DNA of 64,000 nucleotides from Clostridiales bacterium Firm_16 (lineage in GTDB: Bacteria > Bacillota > Clostridia > Saccharofermentanales > Saccharofermentanaceae), in assembly GCA_001604185.1 (NCBI GenBank), contig LVAV01000092.1:59867-123866 (forward strand), written 5' to 3'. Both the position numbers and the translations under genes were made by a program. How positions within the stretch are numbered: the first letter of the stretch is position 1; each line of letters starts with the position of its first letter. The notes beneath the pieces were generated by a model. That model searched no databases, was not told where the DNA came from, and saw nothing but the letters and a program-made list of their open reading frames with translations. Shown piece by piece: positions 17,763 through 27,031 of the stretch.

Positions 17763-18353
17763 ATGGCAGGTATAGATTCCATCATCGACCGTATCCTCAA
17801 GGATGCGAGAGAAAGCGCGGATGCACGTGTTGCCCGTGCGGAGGAAGATGCCGGAAAGCTGATCGATAAGAAGAAGGCGCAGGCGAAGGAAGAAGAAGCC
17901 CGTATGCTGAAAGAGGCGGAAGCCGTTATTGCTTCCCAGTCCAAGCAGCAGCGTGCGACACAGAATACCAAGTCTCAGCGCCGGATCCTCACAGAGCGCG
18001 TCGCCATGATCGACGAGATCATCGAGGAAGCCAGAAAGCGTATCTCGAATCTTCCATCCGAAGAGCGTCTGGCTATGGTCAAGAGTTTTGTTCTTTCCAA
18101 CAGCGAGGGACAGGACGGCGAGCTGATCTTGTCCGACAAGGACAGAAGCGCGCTTCCGGGTTCTTTCCTGGCGGAGCTTTCCGAAGCAACACACTCCACC
18201 ATCAAGCTTTCTGACAGAACCGGCAGCTTCGATGCCGGATGTATCCTGATCTGTGGAGATTATGAATACAACGGTACTCTGGATGCCATTGTCGCGGACA
18301 AGGAAAGTGAGATCCGTGACAAGATCAATCAAGTTCTTTTCGCGAAGAAATAA
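17763..18353 (+). CDS. ntpE: V-type ATPase subunit E
   Basis: A 196-residue peripheral stalk subunit. The N-terminal half is a long charged helix (about 10-90, Ala/Lys/Glu-rich coiled coil); the C-terminal globular part includes the SFDAGCILICGDYEYNGT segment near residues 158-175, typical of the family (…GGxIL…). It pairs with the G/H subunit and contacts the A/B head. The gene follows ntpK with a 14-bp gap containing AAGGAG. Confidence 0.88.
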   Translation: MAGIDSIIDRILKDARESADARVARAEEDAGKLIDKKKAQAKEEEARMLKEAEAVIASQSKQQRATQNTKSQRRILTERVAMIDEIIEEARKRISNLPSEERLAMVKSFVLSNSEGQDGELILSDKDRSALPGSFLAELSEATHSTIKLSDRTGSFDAGCILICGDYEYNGTLDAIVADKESEIRDKINQVLFAKK

Positions 18354-18403
18354 GCGAAAAGCAGCAAGACATGAAATATTACACGAAAGGATAACGAAGG
18401 TTC

Positions 18404-19390
18404 ATGGGACCAGCTGTTTCTAAATATGCATATGCCGTTTCCGGTGCGCATGTCTATGAAAAATCGTTCTTTACCAAGAGCGATATGGACAAGCTTCTGA
18501 CCGCGCCCTCCTACGAGGCTGTGGTGACGATGCTCGCGGACCGTGGCTGGCCGATGCCGGATGACACCCGTGACAGCGGCAAGATCCTGGATAATGAGAT
18601 CTCCCGTGCCTGGGCGTGGGTCAAGGACTCCGCACCGGATCCGAAGATCTTCTCCGTGCTGATCCTTCGCAACGACTACCACAACCTGAAAGCCGGCATC
18701 AAGTGCCTGCTGAGCGATTTTGATGTCGATCTGCACTTCGTAACTCCGAGTAATATCGATCCGCAGCTTATGAAGGAAGCCATCGAGACCCATGAATTCG
18801 GGAAACTTCCGGCACCCTTCTCTTCACTCGGTCAGGAGGCCTATGACCTTCTGGTACGTACCGGTGACGGACAGCTGGCGGATGTCGTGATCGACAGAAA
18901 GTGTCTTGACGAGATCTCTAAGGCGGCCAAAGCTTCCAATGTAGATCTTCTGAAAGAAGAGATGGAGATCTATACTGCAACAACGAATATCAAGACGGCG
19001 TTCCGTGCCATCAAGACGGGAAAGGATTCCGACTTCCTGGAGCGAGCGCTTTCTGAAGGGTGCACCACGATCTCGAAGGAGAAACTCGTGGCCTGCGCCG
19101 ACTCTGAGAAGAAAATGGAAGATCTTCTTTCCTACCTGGATTCGACGTCCTACAGTTCGGGGACTAAGTATTTGTCCTCTTCCCCGGCGGAATTCGAAAA
19201 GTGGGTAGACGATAAGATGATCTCTCTTCTTCTGCCGACCCGGCACAGTCCTCTCGGACCGGAACCGCTCATCGGTTTCTATCTGGGCAAGGAAGCTGAG
19301 GTCAGAAATGTAAGAATCATCATGGCCGCGAAGCAGAACGATCTGCCGCTGGACGTGGTAGCGAAGAGATTAAGGAGGCTGTATGAGTAA
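18404..19390 (+). CDS. ntpC: V-type ATPase subunit C (d-subunit)
   Basis: A 328-residue V-ATPase C/AC39-type protein, the socket that joins the central rotor stalk to the c-ring. The sequence begins YAYAVSGAHVYE, a typical family start, and contains RNDYHNLK near residue 86 and a C-terminal EVRNVRIIMAAKQNDL block (about 302-317), both family landmarks. It overlaps ntpG by 8 bp. The start ATG 18404 has GAAGG nearby (AACGAAGGTTC). Confidence 0.9.
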   Translation: MGPAVSKYAYAVSGAHVYEKSFFTKSDMDKLLTAPSYEAVVTMLADRGWPMPDDTRDSGKILDNEISRAWAWVKDSAPDPKIFSVLILRNDYHNLKAGIKCLLSDFDVDLHFVTPSNIDPQLMKEAIETHEFGKLPAPFSSLGQEAYDLLVRTGDGQLADVVIDRKCLDEISKAAKASNVDLLKEEMEIYTATTNIKTAFRAIKTGKDSDFLERALSEGCTTISKEKLVACADSEKKMEDLLSYLDSTSYSSGTKYLSSSPAEFEKWVDDKMISLLLPTRHSPLGPEPLIGFYLGKEAEVRNVRIIMAAKQNDLPLDVVAKRLRRLYE

Positions 19391-19700
19391 GATTGCCGCC
19401 ATGGGCGATAGAGACAGTATATACGGCTTTGCTTCCATCGGACTGGATATCTTTCCTTTGGACCGTATCGATAATCCTGCCACCACACTGCACAATCTGG
19501 CGCAGGGCGAATACGCCGTGATCCTCATCACGGAATCGCTGGCCAAGAAACTGGAAACAGAAATCGATAAATACAGCGACAAACCGCTTCCCGTGATCCT
19601 GCCGATCCCGGGTGTGACCGGAAACGAGGGAATGGGCATGAAGGCCATCTCCAAGTCCGTGGAGAAAGCGGTCGGAAGCGACATTTTGAAAGAACAGTAA
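19383..19700 (+). CDS. ntpG: V-type ATPase subunit F
   Basis: A 105-residue protein with the small Rossmann-like F-subunit pattern: a first strand [17 protein letters not shown], then [12 protein letters not shown] and a C-terminal PVILPIPG segment. It belongs to the central stalk with D and transmits torque. It overlaps ntpC by 8 bp, with AGGAGG just before the ATG. Confidence 0.9.
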   Translation: MSKIAAMGDRDSIYGFASIGLDIFPLDRIDNPATTLHNLAQGEYAVILITESLAKKLETEIDKYSDKPLPVILPIPGVTGNEGMGMKAISKSVEKAVGSDILKEQ

Positions 19701-19720
19701 GCATTAAAGGAGCGATGAAA

Positions 19721-21487
19721 ATGAGTAAGGGATCGATCGTCAAGGTCTCCGGACCACTGGTAATTGCAGAAGGCATGCGTGATGCAAACCTTTTCGACGT
19801 TGTTCGTGTAAGTAACGAGCGTCTGATCGGCGAAATCATCGAGATGCACGGCGACCGTGCTTCCATTCAGGTCTATGAGGAAACCGCAGGTCTTCGTGCC
19901 GGCGAGCCGGTGGAATCGACAGGACTTCCACTTTCCGTAGAACTGGGACCGGGCCTTATCGGTGGTATCTTCGACGGTATCCAGAGACCTCTGGAGTCCA
20001 TCATGGAGAAGATTGGAAATAACCTTTCCCGTGGTATTGAAGTCCCTTCTCTTTCCCGCGACGCCGTATGGAAATTCGAAGCAACCAAGAATGCCGGAGA
20101 TGCGATCGTTGCTGGTGATACGATCGGTATCGTTCAAGAGACCGAGACCGTTAAGCATAAGATCCTGGTACCTCCGGGAGTCAACGGCACCATCGTTTCC
20201 ATTAAGAGTGGTGAATATAAACTTGAGGATCCGGTAGGTTCCGTCAAGACAGATAAGGGCGAAGAGATCCCGTTGATGCTGTATCAGCGTTGGCCGGTTC
20301 GTAAAGGTCGTCCCTATGTAAAAAAGCACGCGCCGACTATGCCTCTGGTTACCGGTCAGCGTGTAATCGACTGCATGTTCCCGATCGCCAAAGGCGGTGT
20401 AGCTGCGATCCCGGGTCCTTTCGGTTCCGGTAAGACCGTTACCCAGCACCAGCTGGCAAAGTGGGCACAGGCAGACATCGTTGTTTACATCGGTTGTGGT
20501 GAGCGTGGTAATGAGATGACGGACGTTCTGAACGAATTCCCGGAACTCATCGACCCTTACACAGGTGAGAGCTTGATGAAGCGCACCGTGCTCATCGCCA
20601 ACACTTCGGATATGCCGGTTGCTGCCCGTGAGGCTTCTATCTATACCGGTATCACGATCGCTGAATATTTCCGTGACATGGGCTATTCCGTAGCTCTCAT
20701 GGCTGACTCCACATCCCGTTGGGCAGAGGCTCTCCGTGAGATGTCCGGTCGTCTCGAAGAGATGCCTGGTGAAGAAGGTTACCCGGCTTACCTGGGTTCC
20801 CGTCTGGCTCAGTTCTATGAGCGTGCCGGCCGTGTTACGACACTTGGTTCCGAGGGTCTGGAAGGTTCCCTTTCCGCTATCGGTGCCGTATCTCCTCCGG
20901 GTGGTGATATTTCCGAGCCGGTATCCCAGGCGACCCTTCGTATCGTTAAGGTATTCTGGGGACTGGATGCAGGTCTTGCTTACAAGCGTCACTTCCCGGC
21001 CATCAACTGGCTGACCAGTTATTCGCTTTATACCGATTCTCTTGCAGGCTGGTTCGATGAGAACGTATCTCCTGAGTGGAACGCTAATCGTGCCCGCATG
21101 ATGTTGATCCTGCAGGAAGAAGCCGAGCTCGAGGAAATCGTAAAACTCGTAGGTATGGACGCCTTGTCTTCCACTGACCGTCTGAAGATGGAAGTGGCCC
21201 GCTCCATCCGTGAGGACTTCCTCCACCAGCTGGCTTTCCATGAGGTCGATACCCATACTTCGTTGAAGAAGCAGGATTACATGATGAAGCTGATCCTGGA
21301 CTACTACGACAAAGCTACCGGCGCACTGGAAATGGGCGCAGATATCGAAGCTCTGGTTGCCCTTCCTGTCCGTGAGAAGATCGGACGTTTCAAGTATATT
21401 GCTGAAGACGATGCAGAGAATGAATTCATCTCCATCGGCGCGCAGCTCGCTTTCGAACTTTCCGAGCTGCTGAGTGAGGAGGAATAA
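19721..21487 (+). CDS. ntpA: V-type ATPase catalytic subunit A
   Basis: A 588-residue catalytic subunit. The P-loop GPFGSGKT is near residue 231, followed by GCGERGNEM with the catalytic Glu, and the V-type-specific non-homologous insertion lies at about residues 115-190. It hydrolyses or synthesises ATP in alternation with subunit B. ATG 19721 (MSKGS) is chosen because AAAGGAG is 8 nt upstream; the ATG two codons earlier is only 2 nt from that site. Codon use is strongly biased, as in highly expressed genes. Confidence 0.96.
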   Translation: MSKGSIVKVSGPLVIAEGMRDANLFDVVRVSNERLIGEIIEMHGDRASIQVYEETAGLRAGEPVESTGLPLSVELGPGLIGGIFDGIQRPLESIMEKIGNNLSRGIEVPSLSRDAVWKFEATKNAGDAIVAGDTIGIVQETETVKHKILVPPGVNGTIVSIKSGEYKLEDPVGSVKTDKGEEIPLMLYQRWPVRKGRPYVKKHAPTMPLVTGQRVIDCMFPIAKGGVAAIPGPFGSGKTVTQHQLAKWAQADIVVYIGCGERGNEMTDVLNEFPELIDPYTGESLMKRTVLIANTSDMPVAAREASIYTGITIAEYFRDMGYSVALMADSTSRWAEALREMSGRLEEMPGEEGYPAYLGSRLAQFYERAGRVTTLGSEGLEGSLSAIGAVSPPGGDISEPVSQATLRIVKVFWGLDAGLAYKRHFPAINWLTSYSLYTDSLAGWFDENVSPEWNANRARMMLILQEEAELEEIVKLVGMDALSSTDRLKMEVARSIREDFLHQLAFHEVDTHTSLKKQDYMMKLILDYYDKATGALEMGADIEALVALPVREKIGRFKYIAEDDAENEFISIGAQLAFELSELLSEEE

Positions 21488-21490
21488 GAC

Positions 21491-22864
21491 ATGGCAAAAG
21501 AATACCGTACCATATCGGAAGTTGCGGGACCTTTGATGATGGTCCGTGGCGTCTCGGACGTCAGCTATAACGAACTGGGAGAGATCGAGCTCGCAAATGG
21601 CGAGAAGCGTCGTTGCCGTGTTCTTGAGATCGACGGCAGCAATGCCCTGGTACAGCTCTTCGAGAGCGGCGCCGGTATCAACCTGGCGGACAGTAAAGTA
21701 AGATTCTCCGGGAAACAGATGGAGCTTCCGGTTAGCAAAGATATGCTGGGTCGTGTTTTCGACGGTCTCGGCCGTCCGATCGACGATGGTCCGGAGATCA
21801 TCCCGGAAAAGCGCATGGACGTTAACGGTCTGCCGATGAACCCGGCAGCCAGAAACTTCCCGAATGAGTTTATCCAGACCGGTGTTTCTGCCATCGATGG
21901 TCTGAACACTCTGGTTCGTGGTCAGAAGCTCCCGATCTTCTCTGCTTCCGGTCTTCCGCATGCCAACCTCGCGGCGCAGATCGCCCGTCAGGCTAAGGTT
22001 CGCGGTACCGACGAGAACTTCGCCGTAGTATTCGCCGCCATCGGTATCACCTTCGAGGAAGCCAACTTCTTCATGGACAGTTTCCGTGAGACAGGCGCCA
22101 TCGATCGTACCGTTCTCTTTATCAACCTTGCTAACGACCCGGCCGTTGAGCGTATCGCGACCCCGCGTATGGCGCTGACCGCCGCTGAATATCTGGCATT
22201 CGAACTCGACATGCACGTACTGGTTATCCTGACGGATATCACGAACTACGCCGACGCTCTCCGTGAGGTTTCCGCCGCTCGTAAGGAAGTTCCTGGCCGT
22301 CGTGGTTATCCGGGTTACATGTATACCGACCTTGCTTCTCTTTATGAGAGAGCCGGCCGTCAGAAGGGTAAGAACGGATCCATCACCATGATTCCGATCC
22401 TGACCATGCCTGAGGACGATAAGACCCACCCGATCCCTGACCTTACCGGTTACATCACAGAGGGACAGATCATCCTCTCCCGTGACCTTTACAGAAAAGG
22501 CGTTATGCCTCCGATCGACGTTCTGCCTTCCCTGTCCCGTCTTAAGGATAAGGGTATCGGCGAAGGCAAGACCCGTGAGGACCACAGTAACACCATGAAC
22601 CAGCTCTTCTCTGCTTACGCTCGTGGTAAAGAGGCCAAAGAACTCATGGTCATCCTTGGTGAAGCTGCCCTGACCGATATGGATAAGCTCTACGCGAAGT
22701 TCTCCGATGCTTTTGAGAAAGAATATGTATCTCAGGGCTTCAATAAGGACAGAGATATCGAAGAGACCCTCGACCTTGGCTGGAAGCTTCTGCGCATCCT
22801 CCCGAGATCTGAGCACAAGCGTATCAGCGACAAGCTCCTCGATAAGTACTACGACGAGAAATAA
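21491..22864 (+). CDS. ntpB: V-type ATPase regulatory subunit B
   Basis: A 457-residue B subunit. It aligns in pattern with subunit A but lacks a P-loop; the corresponding region is [18 protein letters not shown] near residue 155. It retains the arginine-finger region [16 protein letters not shown] near residue 345. It forms the A3B3 head with NtpA. The gene follows ntpA after 3 bp, with GAGGAG inside the end of ntpA as its ribosome site. Confidence 0.96.
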   Translation: MAKEYRTISEVAGPLMMVRGVSDVSYNELGEIELANGEKRRCRVLEIDGSNALVQLFESGAGINLADSKVRFSGKQMELPVSKDMLGRVFDGLGRPIDDGPEIIPEKRMDVNGLPMNPAARNFPNEFIQTGVSAIDGLNTLVRGQKLPIFSASGLPHANLAAQIARQAKVRGTDENFAVVFAAIGITFEEANFFMDSFRETGAIDRTVLFINLANDPAVERIATPRMALTAAEYLAFELDMHVLVILTDITNYADALREVSAARKEVPGRRGYPGYMYTDLASLYERAGRQKGKNGSITMIPILTMPEDDKTHPIPDLTGYITEGQIILSRDLYRKGVMPPIDVLPSLSRLKDKGIGEGKTREDHSNTMNQLFSAYARGKEAKELMVILGEAALTDMDKLYAKFSDAFEKEYVSQGFNKDRDIEETLDLGWKLLRILPRSEHKRISDKLLDKYYDEK

Positions 22865-22881
22865 GAAAGTGATCTGATAGA

Positions 22882-23577
22882 ATGGCTACTGCAAATGTCA
22901 ACCCAACCAGAATGGAACTCACCCGCTTGAAGAAGCGTCTGGTTACCGCGCGCCGCGGACACAAGCTCCTGAAGGACAAGCGTGACGAACTCATGCGTCA
23001 GTTTCTCGAGGCCGTCCGTGAGAACAAGCGTGTGCGCCGCGAGGTTGAGGCCAAGCTGGAAGTAGCCAATCAGCACATGTCCGTCGCCCGTTCTCTTATG
23101 TCCAATCAGGCGATTTCCGTCGCTATGATGTACCATAAGCAGAGCATGTCTCTGGAAGTATCCGAGAAGAACGTCATGAGCGTCAAGGTACCGGTCTTCA
23201 AGGCCCAGTACAAGACGGCTGACGAAGGTGATATTTATTCTTATGGTTATTCTTTCACGCCCATCGACCTGGACGATGCGATCCTGGCCCTGTCAGACAT
23301 CATGCCGGACCTCATCGCGCTGGCTGAGATCGAGAAGAAATGTCAGCTCATGGCTTCCGAGATCGAGAAGACCCGCCGTCGTGTAAATGCCCTCGAGCAC
23401 GTCATGATCCCGGATTATGAGGAAAAGATCCGCTACATCACCATGAAGCTCGACGAGAGCGAACGTTCCGCCACGACCCGTCTGATGAAGGTCAAGGACA
23501 TGATGATCGAGAAGACCATCCGCGAACGCATCGCCCGTGAAAAAGAACTGGATTCCAAGCTGGCCGAGGAAGGCTGA
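22882..23577 (+). CDS. ntpD: V-type ATPase subunit D
   Basis: A 231-residue rotor-shaft subunit. It opens with the family signature NPTRMELTRLKKRL and has long N- and C-terminal helices that make an antiparallel coiled coil (about 10-75 and 145-220). It turns within the A3B3 head. Last gene of the operon; a terminator-like hairpin follows at 23641. Confidence 0.93.
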   Translation: MATANVNPTRMELTRLKKRLVTARRGHKLLKDKRDELMRQFLEAVRENKRVRREVEAKLEVANQHMSVARSLMSNQAISVAMMYHKQSMSLEVSEKNVMSVKVPVFKAQYKTADEGDIYSYGYSFTPIDLDDAILALSDIMPDLIALAEIEKKCQLMASEIEKTRRRVNALEHVMIPDYEEKIRYITMKLDESERSATTRLMKVKDMMIEKTIRERIAREKELDSKLAEEG

Positions 23578-23640
23578 GGAAAACTTTTCCCTGGCCTTGG
23601 AATCACTTCTTCTCTTTACAACATGCTTTTTCATTTTCTT

Positions 23641-23670
23641 CCACTTCATTAATCGAAGTGGATTTCTTAT
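23641..23670 (+). terminator. Terminator-like hairpin after the V-ATPase operon
   Basis: The stem CCACTTC/GAAGTGG (23641-23661) has a 7-nt loop and is followed by ATTTCTTATATT. The T-run is weak, but the site is right for the end of a nine-gene operon. It also separates the operon from the next promoter. Confidence 0.5.
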
Positions 23671-23671
23671 A

Positions 23672-23700
23672 TTGCCATTATAACGGTATACCGTTATAAT
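23672..23700 (+). promoter_or_regulatory. Promoter with built-in 24-bp palindromic operator
   Basis: -35 TTGCCA (23672-23677), 17-nt spacer, -10 TATAAT (23695-23700). A perfect 24-bp palindrome, ATTATAACGGTA followed by its reverse complement (23677-23700), covers the spacer and the -10. A repressor bound here would exclude RNA polymerase. The obvious candidate is the HTH protein encoded 23 bp downstream, giving autoregulation as in toxin-antitoxin operons. Confidence 0.8.
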
Positions 23701-23722
23701 ATTCACAAGGCAGGTGAAGATC

Positions 23723-24292
23723 ATGACAATTCGGGACATGTTAAAAAATAAGAATATGAGCGTATATCGGCTTTCCAAAATCAGCGGGATTCCGTACACA
23801 ACAGTAAATGAATTGTGTAATGGCAAGGTATTGCTAATAAACTGTAGTGTTGAGACTGTCTATCATCTCGCAAAGGCTTTGGGCGTCCCTATGGAAGAAC
23901 TACTGGAACCCTATATGGTCAAGCGACCTCAATTCGAAAACTTCAAGAGTAATGTGTGCCATCAACTCAAGGAATTAGGTGACGTAGACTTTGTTGTTGA
24001 TTTGCTGGGCAGCAATAATATCCGGGTCTTTTATGAGCGGCAATGGTATCCGGAAAGTCTGTACCTTCTGGCGATGCTGGATTACATCAGCAAAGAAAAT
24101 GACATTCCACTATGTGAAGACTACGATGATCTACGTCAGTGCTCCTTGAAGAAAACGCTTTATCCTGAAAGTCTCCGTGCTCTGGCCGCCTCTTCGAATG
24201 ATAAATCAGTACTGAAGCGCGCCGAAGAGTCCGCTATTCCCGAGTTCATGAGATTCAACATTGTGGAAAGCGAGGTAAGAAATGTCATCTGA
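23723..24292 (+). CDS. HTH (XRE-type) antitoxin-like regulator
   Basis: A 189-residue protein with an N-terminal Cro/C1-type helix-turn-helix (about 1-60: short MLKNKNMSVYRLSKISGI, then PYTTVNELCNG as recognition helix). The remainder is helical and of unknown fold, with a repeated YPESL motif (LYLLAMLDY and LRALAAS contexts). The ATG at 23723 follows AGGTGA; an in-frame GTG three codons earlier overlaps that site. It overlaps the nucleotidyltransferase gene by 11 bp. Base composition is AT-richer than the neighbours, pointing to a transferred module. I read it as the antitoxin and repressor of the pair. Confidence 0.8.
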   Translation: MTIRDMLKNKNMSVYRLSKISGIPYTTVNELCNGKVLLINCSVETVYHLAKALGVPMEELLEPYMVKRPQFENFKSNVCHQLKELGDVDFVVDLLGSNNIRVFYERQWYPESLYLLAMLDYISKENDIPLCEDYDDLRQCSLKKTLYPESLRALAASSNDKSVLKRAEESAIPEFMRFNIVESEVRNVI

Positions 24293-25049
24293 TAAACCAT
24301 TTGAATTCACCAAAGAAAACCTTGATGAATATCTGAAAGCTGTGGCTAAGGAGTATCGGAAACTGGTAGGAAAAGGTATGCCTGCCGAATTGGTTCTGAT
24401 AGGCGGAGCATCTGTTCTTTTGAACTATGGCTTCAGAGATATGACTACAGACATAGATGCACTAATACTTGCTGCTTCCGGTATGCGTGATGCCATCAAT
24501 CATGTCAGAGATCAGTACGATCTTCCGGACGGCTGGCTGAATTCGGATTTTACAAATACAGAATCTTATACTCCCAAAGTTCTTGAGTTTTCCAAATACT
24601 ACAGAACCTACTCTAATCTTGTAACTATTCGGACCATTTCTGCAGAGTATCTTGTCGCAATGAAGCTTCGAGCTGGTCGGCTGTACAAGCATGATTTGTC
24701 TGACGTACTCGGCATATTGGCTGATCATGAGCAAAAAGGTTGTCCTTTGACAAAAGAAATGATTCATGATGCAGTTTGTAATCTTTACGGCAGTTGGGAA
24801 GTTCTCCCGGAAACGTCCATTGTTTTCTTGGAAAATGTCATGAAAAATGGGAACTTCACTCAACTTTTCAGCGAAGTAACTACTGACGAAAAAGAAACCC
24901 GATCTTTACTTACGAAATACGAAAAAGAAAATCCTGGAGTAGTAACGAAAGCGAATTTCACGAGCGTTACTGAAAAGATGTTTCAAAAAGCGTCTCGTAC
25001 TTCACTTCTGGAATCACTGAAAGACAAGAAAGACTCGGACGATAAATAA
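24282..25049 (+). CDS. Nucleotidyltransferase-fold protein (DUF6036/AbiEii-like), toxin candidate
   Basis: A 255-residue protein with the minimal nucleotidyltransferase signature GGASVLLNYG near residue 41 followed by TTDIDAL near residue 55 (G-G-x-S … D-x-D). The helical C-terminus includes LVAMKLRAGRLYKHDLSD near residue 130, a common third-acid region of AbiEii/DUF6036 proteins. Such proteins partner HTH antitoxins in type IV-like toxin-antitoxin or phage-abortive modules. Possible reactions are tRNA or protein nucleotidylation, which the sequence cannot decide. It is AT-rich and translated with coupling to the HTH gene. Confidence 0.8.
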   Translation: MSSDKPFEFTKENLDEYLKAVAKEYRKLVGKGMPAELVLIGGASVLLNYGFRDMTTDIDALILAASGMRDAINHVRDQYDLPDGWLNSDFTNTESYTPKVLEFSKYYRTYSNLVTIRTISAEYLVAMKLRAGRLYKHDLSDVLGILADHEQKGCPLTKEMIHDAVCNLYGSWEVLPETSIVFLENVMKNGNFTQLFSEVTTDEKETRSLLTKYEKENPGVVTKANFTSVTEKMFQKASRTSLLESLKDKKDSDDK

Positions 25050-25052
25050 ACC

Positions 25053-25571
25053 TCAATCGCAAGTCAGGAAATAGTAGCCGTCTTCGCAAAGTATGACGAC
25101 CCGGTTTTCGTGGTCTTTGGAGGCGTAGACCGACTGACCGGAGTATAAAAGCAGCGACGGACCTGCGGCGCAGAAGTCCTCTTCCGGAACTTTGAAGTCA
25201 TTCACTTCGAGGATCTTGCCGATTTCTTCGTAACCATCAGGCAGATATTTTGCTCCGTCGAACTCGTATTTATATATCTTTCCGTTGACTATGATCTGTG
25301 GCGGATCTACCACACCGGCAGGAAGTCCGGTTGGCAAAAGTCCGTCTCTATCAGTAGTGGGATTATACAATACATCCTGATACACACCGGAAGATGTTCC
25401 TTCAGGGCGAGTGATAAGCGCGGTCGTTTCAGCAGATTCTGATTTTTCAGTGGTGGGCAGAGAGCCGGTAATTTTGTTTTTTTCTGCACACCCGACACAA
25501 GTGCTGATCGCAACGATCGCACAAGATAAAAGTAATGTTCTCTGAATTAAGTTTCCCGGTCTTTTTGCCAT
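25053..25571 (-). CDS. Putative lipoprotein of unknown function
   Basis: A 172-residue protein. It has a basic N-terminus, a hydrophobic signal segment (about 13-25) and a lipobox-like CVGC near residue 28, so it should be lipid-anchored outside the membrane. A Ser/Thr/Glu linker follows, then a small domain with IIVNGKIYKYEF and GYEEIGKILEVN that resembles a beta-rich fold but is not one I recognise. I start at ATG 25571 since GAGGTGATC is just upstream; the frame extends 14 codons further. It converges with the nucleotidyltransferase gene, 3 bp apart. Confidence 0.6.
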   Translation of the reverse strand: MAKRPGNLIQRTLLLSCAIVAISTCVGCAEKNKITGSLPTTEKSESAETTALITRPEGTSSGVYQDVLYNPTTDRDGLLPTGLPAGVVDPPQIIVNGKIYKYEFDGAKYLPDGYEEIGKILEVNDFKVPEEDFCAAGPSLLLYSGQSVYASKDHENRVVILCEDGYYFLTCD

Positions 25572-25701
25572 ATCGATCACCTCTGCAGATTCGTTCTCGC
25601 ACTGTTTCTTCACAACGTGATTACTCTCTTAACGTTGCTTTCTTCTCAACCATACTAACAACAAAAAAGTCCGAATCTTACACAGCGAACAACAATTTGT
25701 T

Positions 25702-26910
25702 TCAGTTCTTCCCGAGGAGCGGTGCGGAGACACGTGGGAGGATACCCTGCATGTGGGCGAGGATAACGCCGTAGTTGGTGATCGGGACACCGGCGTTCTG
25801 GCAGATGCGGATGCGGTGCATCATCTCTCTTGGGTTCAGCATGCAGCCGCCGCAGTGGATCACGAGATCGAATTCGGAGAGGTTCTCCGGGAAAGTATCG
25901 CCGGAAGTCCAGTCAAATCGGAAGTCCTTCTGCGTCGTTTTTTCAATCATTCTCGGAAGCTTCACGGTGCCGATATCGTTGCACTGACGATGGTGGGTAC
26001 AACCCTCTGAAATCAGGATCTTTGCACCATCCTCAAGCATATCCAGTGTTTTTGCAGAAAGGATCGCTTCGCCAAGGTCGCCTTTATATCTGGCAAACAG
26101 CATGGAGAAAGATGTCAGCGGAATCTCCTGCGGAACGATCTCATTGACTTCTTTGAAAGCCTGGCTGTCAGTAACGACCAGTCTCGGCGGTTTGCCGAGG
26201 GACTCCAGTACCTTAGAAAGCTCCGGGACCTGAGTCACGACAGCGATGGCATTGCTGTCCAGAACTTCACGAAGGGTCTGCTGCTGCGGAAGGATCAGGC
26301 GGCCTTTCGGAGCGGCTTCGTCGATAGGAGTCACCAGAACTACAATATCTCCCACGGAGATCAGATCGGCAATGATCTTCCGCCCGTTCGTCGGATCGAC
26401 CACCAGATGGGCTACCATTTCCTTGAGATCGTTGATGTTGATCTTGTCTGAAGCCGACACCCAGATGCTATCCTGGGCCACTTCTTTCGTGCGTCCTTTT
26501 CCGATGCGCTGCTGGACAAGGTCGAGCTTGTTATATACCGTGATGTAAGGAAGATGCCGGTCTTCGAACATGCCCTGAAGCATGCGGTCCTCATCGGTAA
26601 GACCCAAGGTTCCGTCTACTACCAGGATCGCGACATCGACCTTGGCCATGACTTCCCTGCACTTGCTGACACGCTTCATGCCCAGTTCGCCTTCGTCATC
26701 GATACCGGGAGTATCCACGATCATGACGGGGCCCAGAGGAAGAAGTTCCATCGCTTTATATACCGGATCCGTCGTCGTTCCTTTCACATCCGATACGATG
26801 GCGATCTCCTGATTCGTAAACGCGTTCACCACGCTTGATTTACCGGCATTTCTTCTGCCGAAAAAGCCAATATATATACGCTCACCACGCGGTGTAGATG
26901 AAAGATCCAT
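25702..26910 (-). CDS. hydF: [FeFe]-hydrogenase maturation GTPase HydF
   Basis: A 402-residue HydF. The N-terminal Era-like GTPase has the P-loop GRRNAGKSS near residue 18, the G2/G3 elements (GTTTDPV, DTPGIDD) and G4 NKLD. The C-terminal [4Fe-4S] domain has the ligands in EGCTHHRQC and HCGGC. HydF is the scaffold on which the H-cluster precursor is assembled and passed to HydA, so the organism should make [FeFe]-hydrogenase. HydE, HydG and the hydrogenase are not in this window. ATG 26910 has GGGAGGAAG 6 nt upstream. Confidence 0.94.
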   Translation of the reverse strand: MDLSSTPRGERIYIGFFGRRNAGKSSVVNAFTNQEIAIVSDVKGTTTDPVYKAMELLPLGPVMIVDTPGIDDEGELGMKRVSKCREVMAKVDVAILVVDGTLGLTDEDRMLQGMFEDRHLPYITVYNKLDLVQQRIGKGRTKEVAQDSIWVSASDKININDLKEMVAHLVVDPTNGRKIIADLISVGDIVVLVTPIDEAAPKGRLILPQQQTLREVLDSNAIAVVTQVPELSKVLESLGKPPRLVVTDSQAFKEVNEIVPQEIPLTSFSMLFARYKGDLGEAILSAKTLDMLEDGAKILISEGCTHHRQCNDIGTVKLPRMIEKTTQKDFRFDWTSGDTFPENLSEFDLVIHCGGCMLNPREMMHRIRICQNAGVPITNYGVILAHMQGILPRVSAPLLGKN

Positions 26911-26942
26911 AAATATCTTCCTCCCTGAAACTGGATATAAGT

Positions 26943-26972
26943 ATTTTACAAGAAGATGCAGTCTTTTCTCAA
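26943..26972 (-). promoter_or_regulatory. Promoter of hydF
   Basis: On the minus strand: -35 TTGAGA (26967-26972), 18-nt spacer, -10 TAAAAT (26943-26948). Each matches the consensus at 5 of 6 positions. The leader would be about 25 nt. Confidence 0.45.
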
Positions 26973-27031
26973 GTAGGACAAAGTGGTACATTTAATGTAG
27001 CTCACAGGGGTGCGGGTAAGGAGGATTCTAT

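Noticed and set aside
19370..22816. Very long open frame (1148 codons) on the minus strand, antisense to ntpG, ntpA and ntpB
   Set aside because: It mirrors the strongly codon-biased V-ATPase genes, has no ribosome binding site, and its translation matches no family. The plus-strand genes are certain.
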